DNA of 64,000 bases, taken from NCBI GenBank assembly GCA_964342465.1, contig CAYFFQ010000003.1, positions 1 through 64,000 on the forward strand, given 5' to 3'. Both the position numbers and the translations under genes were made by a program. The stretch comes from MGIIb-Q1 sp964342465 (GTDB lineage: Archaea > Thermoplasmatota > Poseidoniia > Poseidoniales > Thalassarchaeaceae). Below, one piece after another: positions 59,453 through 64,000 of this stretch (positions are counted from its first letter, which is position 1; each line of letters opens with the position of its first letter). The notes beneath the pieces were generated by a model. The model searched no databases and was not told the origin of the DNA. It saw only the letters and a program-made list of their open reading frames with translations.

Positions 59453-60598
59453 TCAAACCATCACCATTCCATACGCCAGCCCTGCAGCGGACACCTCATG
59501 GAGAAAGCGCTCAAATTGGATTCTGTGATAGGAACTGCGAGCCATACGGGCATCACATTCCGCCAGTGAGGTCAACAACTCCTGCTGCAACGCCGGATTG
59601 AGCATCAACCGCCCAGAGGTCAGTGTTCTGTGCAATTGTGAGAGCACATCGTCTGAATCGAGTGCCTGCTCGTTCATCATCTTGTCCAGTTCCGCCATCG
59701 CTCCGGTGAGGACTCTGGTTCTCCTACCATAGCGAGTCTCCCAGCGCCACTCGACAACGCGCCCTCTCAGGGCCATCTCCATCATCAGTCTGCCACCCTG
59801 TAGAGTGGAGGCCGCGACGAGGCGGTGTATTGCACCGCGGTCCTCGGCCTGACCTGTTCTCGCCAGTAGTTCAAGGGTGAAAAGTGCCTTTCTGATGTTT
59901 CCTTCGCTGATGTGTATGATGTCGCCGATGAGGCCGTCTGCAACAGTCACATTCTCCTTGGCTACCACCTGCAAGAGAATCCATCTCATCTGCTCATCTG
60001 ATGCCGCAGGCATCCGAATCTGTTTGCTTCTGCTGCGCAGAGCGTCCATGATTCTGCTCGGAGCGCGAGCGGTGAAGATGAATCGAGATGTGGATGATGT
60101 CGATTCCATCATTCGCCTCAGGTAGGGTTGCCGCTTCGGCCCGAGATGGTCGGCATCCTCGATGATTATCAGACGGCTGATGGGGGTCTGACCGCCAGCC
60201 AATGGTTGGATTTCCACTCCTGCGGGTGGCGGGCTGTCATCGGTTCGGCTATCCCACATCTGACGGTCAAATGCTTCCAGTGATGTGCGGCCGGCCAAAG
60301 TGTCGCTCGAGCCGCGGCCATACGGTCTGAGAAATTCCTCGAACTTCTTCATCGCATCGCCCGACCTCGCCAAATCTCTCGCCTGTAAGACGTGGGCGGT
60401 CGAGCGCCAGCCACGGCCGAGCACTTGGCGCGCCACCAGTTGCCAGGCGGCGGTCTTTCCAACTCCGGCGGGGCCGGTGATGAGCAGGTGGGGTGGTGCG
60501 CCGCTGATGCTGACGGTGGAAAGGGCACGGCGCACCTCGTCCTTCGTCGCCAGTTCATCGAACCGGCGTGGTGCGTGTTTCTGCAACCAACTAGGCAT
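59453..60598 (-). CDS. RFC small-subunit-like AAA+ protein with altered Walker B and SRC motifs
   Basis: The clamp loader RFC loads PCNA on DNA. The 381-residue protein has Walker A TGPAGVGKT (41-49), the RFC start PSWLQKHAPRRFDEL, and the C-terminal collar helices. Walker B is LIIIEDAD (143-150) where active RFC small subunits have LDEAD or DEAD, and the arginine-finger box SRC is SRS (189-191, in LRSRSKQIRM). An insert of about 40 residues (95-140) separates the two. It may be a second, specialised RFC subunit rather than the core RfcS. Confidence 0.8.
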   Translation of the reverse strand: MPSWLQKHAPRRFDELATKDEVRRALSTVSISGAPPHLLITGPAGVGKTAAWQLVARQVLGRGWRSTAHVLQARDLARSGDAMKKFEEFLRPYGRGSSDTLAGRTSLEAFDRQMWDSRTDDSPPPAGVEIQPLAGGQTPISRLIIIEDADHLGPKRQPYLRRMMESTSSTSRFIFTARAPSRIMDALRSRSKQIRMPAASDEQMRWILLQVVAKENVTVADGLIGDIIHISEGNIRKALFTLELLARTGQAEDRGAIHRLVAASTLQGGRLMMEMALRGRVVEWRWETRYGRRTRVLTGAMAELDKMMNEQALDSDDVLSQLHRTLTSGRLMLNPALQQELLTSLAECDARMARSSYHRIQFERFLHEVSAAGLAYGMVMV

Positions 60599-60659
60599 TA
60601 CAGGATGGGTGGGGTGCTCCCAGTCTTTGAACTCAGCGTTTCAAAAAAGGGACTACCTC

Positions 60660-61049
60660 TCAAGATAGTCTTGCTTCCACCTCTATCTCTAGAAGCATCT
60701 CCGGGTTGACGAGTTCATGAACGACGACAAGGGTTGCAGCGGGTCGGATATCAGCGAAAATCTCACCATGAACGACCATGATGGTGTCGCAGTCGCCTGC
60801 TCGAGTAGCGAACATACGGGTCCTGACCACATCTTGCATCGATGCTCCCGCCTCTTGCAACGCCTTCTCTATTCGGGTGAAGATTATTCTGCACTGCTGT
60901 TCAACATCCCCTTTGGCGAGGACATTTCCATCAGAATCTGTGGAGGTGGTTCCGGCTACATGGACTGAATCGCCCACACGAATCGCTCTCGAATAGCCGG
61001 CAACCCGCTCAAAGGGGGTTCCACTCGACACCAACCTCCTCTCCGTCAT
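60660..61049 (-). CDS. RidA/YjgF family protein
   Basis: The ATG at 61049 gives 129 residues. The family pattern is present: AIRVGDSVHVAGTTSTDSDGNV, QCRIIFTRIEKALQEAGASMQDVVRTRMF, RPAATLVVVHELVNPEMLLEIEVEA with the catalytic arginine after the ADI segment. RidA proteins hydrolyse reactive enamine/imine intermediates from amino-acid metabolism. The frame upstream to 61130 is not supported. Confidence 0.9.
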   Translation of the reverse strand: MTERRLVSSGTPFERVAGYSRAIRVGDSVHVAGTTSTDSDGNVLAKGDVEQQCRIIFTRIEKALQEAGASMQDVVRTRMFATRAGDCDTIMVVHGEIFADIRPAATLVVVHELVNPEMLLEIEVEARLS

Positions 61050-61172
61050 CGTGGGGGGAGGACGAACGGCGATTGATGAGGTTTGTTCAATCTGCAGACG
61101 GCGAGTGAACGGGGAATACCCCCCTATCATCGGTAAGAGAATGATGATTCCGAGCAGTCGGCGGTTTCGCCA

Positions 61173-61484
61173 TCAGTCTGCCTTTATCATCTTGTGTGCA
61201 GCTTCCCCGCCCTCCTCTGGGTCGGTTCCCGAGCGACGTGGTTTGATGAATATCCTGAACCCACAGGTCCTGCATGATACACCGTTCTTCTCTTGGCTGA
61301 ACGCTTCTAGCACACCGCACTTGAGACAGCGATAAAGCACCTCTTTGGGGAGGGCTTTGGAGCCACAGGCCTCACAGTTTATCCACTGTGTCCACCCCTT
61401 CACGCGGTGGTTCTCTTTGCAGTTGATGTTGATGCACCGGTAGATGAACATGCGGTCCTCTAGGAAGGTGTACACTCTCTCCAT
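61173..61484 (-). CDS. RpoP/Rpb12-like zinc protein with a second N-terminal zinc knuckle
   Basis: The last 50 residues (YRCLKCGVLEAFSQEKNGVSCRTCGFRIFIKPR) match RNA polymerase subunit P (Rpb12): a CxxC pair, then CxxC and a basic C-terminal arm. The first 45 residues add four cysteines (17, 22, 37, 40) in CININC...CEAC form, a probable second zinc site. RpoP alone is 45-70 residues, so this 103-residue protein is a fusion or a paralogue. The tail after the RpoP part is acidic and not typical. Confidence 0.65.
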   Translation of the reverse strand: MERVYTFLEDRMFIYRCININCKENHRVKGWTQWINCEACGSKALPKEVLYRCLKCGVLEAFSQEKNGVSCRTCGFRIFIKPRRSGTDPEEGGEAAHKMIKAD

Positions 61485-61537
61485 GTATTCGGCCGACCTG
61501 CCCGCCCTTTTTCAACCTCGCCCTTTGCAAAGAGCGT

Positions 61538-62122
61538 TCAAAGTTTTGATTGGCGGCATATTTTGACGAAATTCTCCATTATTTCAGCCCCAAATTCCGA
61601 ATCATTCACTTCTGGATGGAATTGCAGCCCGAATCTGTCACCAACCTCGTTCTCCATCGCCTGTACTTGACATGACGGGCTGCTCGCGGTGATGTTGAAT
61701 CCCTCCGGCAACACCGTCACCTCGTCGTTGTGACTCTCCCACACAACCTGACTCTCGGGGGTCCCTTCAAACATCTTTCCGCCGCCGTTCACGAGTTGGA
61801 TTCTCATTGCTCCGAATTCCGGTGATTCCGCTTCACCACAGTCGCCACCGTAGTGGCGAGCCATGAACTGATGACCCGCACAAATACCCAATATCGGAAT
61901 GTTCAGAGAGAGGTATGCCGTACAGTTGCCCAATTCACCTGTGAGGCCAACTCGCGCCGCTCCACCCGAAAGGAGCAGCCCATCCAACTCGCGTAGGTCT
62001 GCAAGGGGTGTGTCGTTGGGGATAATCTGTGTATCGACAGCGAGATACCTGAGCATCCTCCACTCTCTATGGGTCCACTGACCACCGTTGTCGACGACAT
62101 CTATCACCAGTGACTCGGACAT
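61538..62122 (-). CDS. guaAA: GMP synthase glutamine amidotransferase subunit A
   Basis: In many archaea GMP synthase is split into a glutaminase (this gene) and an ATP pyrophosphatase. The 194-residue protein has the triad Cys81 in GICAGHQ, His169 and Glu171 in FHPEVND, and the oxyanion LLSGGAARVG stretch. It supplies ammonia from glutamine for XMP amination. The synthetase subunit is not in the window. Confidence 0.9.
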   Translation of the reverse strand: MSESLVIDVVDNGGQWTHREWRMLRYLAVDTQIIPNDTPLADLRELDGLLLSGGAARVGLTGELGNCTAYLSLNIPILGICAGHQFMARHYGGDCGEAESPEFGAMRIQLVNGGGKMFEGTPESQVVWESHNDEVTVLPEGFNITASSPSCQVQAMENEVGDRFGLQFHPEVNDSEFGAEIMENFVKICRQSKL

Positions 62123-62171
62123 GGCTCTCGCTCCGGCTCGACTGACTCAATTCAATGAACTTGCCGCTGTT

Positions 62172-63233
62172 CTATTCGATGCCGGCGAGGCGCGCTAGGT
62201 ATGCTATCTTCATGCTGTGCTCAATTGCCGCGGCGTTGTCCCACGCTTCGTTGAAATCGGCGCCGACGGCGTAGACTCCGCCGCCTCTGACCACGATTGC
62301 TTTGCACTTCGACTGCTGCACTCCTTCGGAGAGTTGGCGCAGGAAGTCCTCTTCACTGACATCATCGGAGTCCACTATCACAACCGATTCGAAACGTGCC
62401 TTGCCGGCTAGGTCCGGTGGCCTGAGAATGAAGAGGTCTTGTTCTAGAGACATTGCTGTCGTATATGGCGCTGGGAGGTGGGCGCAGGCGGCTCTCCCGC
62501 TGTTCTCGAGAGAAGTGACCGCAAGCAGAATGGTGTGAATTCTCCACGCATCTCCTGCACCAGACGGGGTTCCTTCACCGAGTCTGCCAGAAATGATGTG
62601 GCGTTCATCCAACATTCCGAGAGGAGAGTCCTCGCGTGTGATGTGTACGAGATTCGGCTGGTCGAGTGAGAGCATCGAGATACTTCCCACTGTCGCATGG
62701 CAGAGCCCCTCTCGCTGGAGGTGGCGACCGGTTCGGACGAAATCCCCAACCACATGGGCTGGGACCACGAAACCATCACCGACGATGGGGGGCATCGGTT
62801 GGCTGTCCATCTCATCTATCAGATTGGTTGCGTTGCTCACTGCGTTGCGCAGGGATTCGTTTTCTGCTCTGAGGGCTTCCACCTCGGCCATTGGGGTGGC
62901 TACCATCGCTGCACCTATCATATCACCCACATCGGATGGCAGGCCATCGCCACCAGTCGGTTGCCCGCCCTCCTCATCTGCTGACTCAACCGACTCCTTC
63001 ACAACTTTTTCAACAGGGGGTTCTCCTTCGTCCGTGCTCTTCTTCTGTGGAGGTTCTGCAGGTCTTTGAGGTGGGGTGGCTGCCGCCCCCATACCGGGAA
63101 TCATACCCATCGGCATACCCATCGGAGGGCCTGACGGTGGCCCTTTCGGAGGTCCTGACGGCGGCCCAGTGGGTGGACTTTTACGGTTCTTCTTCTTCTT
63201 CTCGCCATCGCCCGAACCCCCAACTGACGCCAT
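62172..63233 (-). CDS. Class II aldolase-like protein lacking zinc histidines, with Pro/Gly-rich N-terminus
   Basis: The 353-residue protein (start ATG 63233) has a Lys run and a Pro-Gly-Met-rich tail (15-60: repeated GPPSGPP), an acidic linker, a short coiled segment and then a class II aldolase/adducin fold (about 150-353). Core motifs recur as AHLPAPYTTAMSL, AIVVRGGGVYAVGADFNEAWDNAAAIEHSMKIAYLARL. The zinc histidines of active aldolases (HxH and the NHG His) are reduced to one or none. It is likely a structural or regulatory relative rather than a working aldolase. Confidence 0.72.
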   Translation of the reverse strand: MASVGGSGDGEKKKKNRKSPPTGPPSGPPKGPPSGPPMGMPMGMIPGMGAAATPPQRPAEPPQKKSTDEGEPPVEKVVKESVESADEEGGQPTGGDGLPSDVGDMIGAAMVATPMAEVEALRAENESLRNAVSNATNLIDEMDSQPMPPIVGDGFVVPAHVVGDFVRTGRHLQREGLCHATVGSISMLSLDQPNLVHITREDSPLGMLDERHIISGRLGEGTPSGAGDAWRIHTILLAVTSLENSGRAACAHLPAPYTTAMSLEQDLFILRPPDLAGKARFESVVIVDSDDVSEEDFLRQLSEGVQQSKCKAIVVRGGGVYAVGADFNEAWDNAAAIEHSMKIAYLARLAGIE

Positions 63234-63262
63234 GTGACTCGGTCTGCGGAGTTGGGTTCTCA

Positions 63263-63269
63263 TTAAATA
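63263..63269 (+). promoter_or_regulatory. Shared TATA element between tRNA-Asp and the aldolase-like gene
   Basis: TTAAATA on the plus strand reads TATTTAA on the minus strand. It is 32-38 bases before the tRNA 5' end and about 30 bases before the divergent start codon at 63233. One AT-rich element could thus serve both genes; for the minus-strand gene this would give a nearly leaderless message. Confidence 0.5.
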
Positions 63270-63300
63270 CAGGTTGGCTTTGGCCCGCCCATTCCACTCT

Positions 63301-63373
63301 GCCCCGATAGTGTAGTGGCCTATCATGGAGCCCTGTCGAGGCTCCGACCCGGGTTCAAATCCCGGTCGGGGCG
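63301..63373 (+). tRNA. tRNA-Asp(GTC)
   Basis: The cloverleaf is complete: acceptor GCCCCGA with TCGGGGC, D-arm region GTGTAGTGGCCTATCAT, anticodon stem GAGCC/GGCTC around CTGTCGA (anticodon GTC), T-arm ACCCGGGTTCAAATCCCGGT. G73 discriminator; no encoded CCA and no intron. Confidence 0.95.
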
Positions 63374-63540
63374 CCTGTGATTGAGGATGCCTGTTGTCGG
63401 CCGCCGTGCTGGTGCGGGGGTGGCAACGGCAGCATCCGCGGCTGCCTGAAGCGCACTCCCCGACCCACTTGCACATGGGCGGCAGCGGTCTCGGTCACGC
63501 CGGTGATGGAGAGGTGTTCACCAGACCGGCGATTCTGCGC

Positions 63541-63778
63541 CATGCACAAGGATGGCTGAGGCGAATGGGTGCCTCGACGCCCGCCTCTCAGAGGATGCCC
63601 CATGCACAAGGATGGCTGGGGCGNNNNNNNNNNNNNNNNNNNNNNNNNNNNNNNNNNNNNNNNNNNNNNNNNNNNNNNNNNNNNNNNNNNNNNNNNNNNN
63701 NNNNNNNNNNNNNNNNNNNNNNNGTGCCTCGACGCCCGCCTCTCAGAGGATGCCCCATGCACAAGGATGGCTGGGGCG
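63541..63778. repeat. Tandem repeat, 60-base unit, interrupted by an assembly gap
   Basis: CATGCACAAGGATGGCTG followed by (A/G)GGCG occurs at 63541 and 63601, exactly 60 bases apart, and again at 63756 after the gap. The rest of the unit (GTGCCTCGACGCCCGCCTCT and CAGAGGATGCC) is also repeated. The array fills the stretch between tRNA-Asp and a converging open frame. The 63374-63540 part is unique and GC-rich with no gene. Confidence 0.9.
63624..63723. other. Assembly gap (100 N) inside a tandem repeat
   Basis: Exactly 100 undetermined bases flanked on both sides by the 60-base repeat. As with the other gap, the repeat is the likely cause, and its true length is not known. Confidence 0.97.
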
Positions 63779-63846
63779 GCGACGGCACACAAATCGGGAC
63801 GGTTGGGGGCTGCGCCCTAGGTGAGTATGAGTGGGTGGAGGCGACC

Positions 63847-64000
63847 TCACTCTGGAAGCCTCAGCCAAGCTTCGAACCTGCACAACCATTCTGTGGCGCT
63901 GTATTGTCGCCTCCTCTCTATCTCGACCTCAGGATGGTCTGCAAGTGTGTGGGGAAGGGTTTGCACCAACCTTCTCTGCGCTTTGGGAAGGTCGGAATCA
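63847..64000 (-). CDS. 3' end of an unrecognised gene running off the window
   Basis: On the minus strand an open frame enters from beyond position 64000 and ends at a TGA at 63847-63849. About 50 residues are visible, ending with ATEWLCRFEAWLRLPE; the composition (charged and helical) looks coding. The frame is open to the window edge, and the gene would converge on tRNA-Asp with the repeat array between them. Too short to name. Confidence 0.4.
   Translation of the reverse strand, partial: DSDLPKAQRRLVQTLPHTLADHPEVEIERRRQYSATEWLCRFEAWLRLPE

Noticed and set aside
63301..63778. An integrated element at tRNA-Asp
   Set aside because: No integrase gene, no repeated tRNA 3' end and no gene-content change are visible in the window.

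Overview
The window reads as a chromosome segment of a mesophilic, probably marine euryarchaeon, best fit Marine Group II/III (Ca. Poseidoniales or relatives). Archaeal markers are both subunits of DNA topoisomerase VI, transcription factor B, archaeal-type TruD, the KEOPS subunit Pcc1, an RfcS-like clamp-loader ATPase, an RpoP-like zinc protein, a stand-alone GMP synthase glutaminase subunit, a THEP1 NTPase and archaeal 4-phosphopantoate-beta-alanine ligase. A PlsC-like acyltransferase, secreted proteins with C-terminal or lipobox anchors, and moderate GC fit that group. The taxonomic call is inference; no rRNA gene is present.

Layout. 0-10 kb: a ferritin-like/VIT iron exporter, an S15-type hydrolase, TruD, a GST-like protein, then a Pcc1-NadC-phosphopantothenate run (tRNA modification, NAD and CoA synthesis). 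10-14.3 kb: an isopropylmalate-dehydrogenase-family enzyme and three unrecognised proteins. 14.4-26.3 kb: a surface-glycan locus. A seven-gene minus-strand operon (ABC-2 permease, ABC ATPase, methyltransferase-like protein, three glycosyltransferases, UDP-GlcNAc 2-epimerase), mostly joined by 4-base ATGA overlaps, is flanked by a sugar nucleotidyltransferase, a short UDP-sugar dehydrogenase and an asparagine-synthetase-like protein. 26.4-32 kb: two tandem TerB-like proteins overlapping an N6-adenine DNA methylase, then THEP1 and unrecognised proteins. 32.3-37.7 kb: RNase H, GcvH, a FeoABC ferrous-iron operon with two DtxR/IdeR-like operators around its promoter, and TFB. 37.9-44.3 kb: an aconitase/isopropylmalate-dehydratase with swapped domain order, a flavin-binding protein and the top6BA operon. 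44.6-57.6 kb: an ArsR-like regulator with a Gfo/Idh oxidoreductase, a 1690-residue cell-surface protein, a PlsC-like acyltransferase, a HIT protein and a VCBS-repeat lipoprotein. 57.8-64 kb: a flavoprotein, tRNA-Arg(CCT), an RFC-like AAA+ protein, RidA, an RpoP-like protein, GuaAA, an altered class II aldolase fold, and tRNA-Asp(GTC).

The most unusual feature is not a gene. Six intergenic gaps carry short tandem or spaced repeat arrays. Each array has its own repeat sequence, with periods of 42 to 72 bases. Four of the six lie between converging genes, and two contain the window's only assembly gaps (100 N each). They resemble CRISPR arrays superficially, but spacers are duplicated, repeats are degenerate and there are no cas genes. 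The sequence alone does not say what they do.
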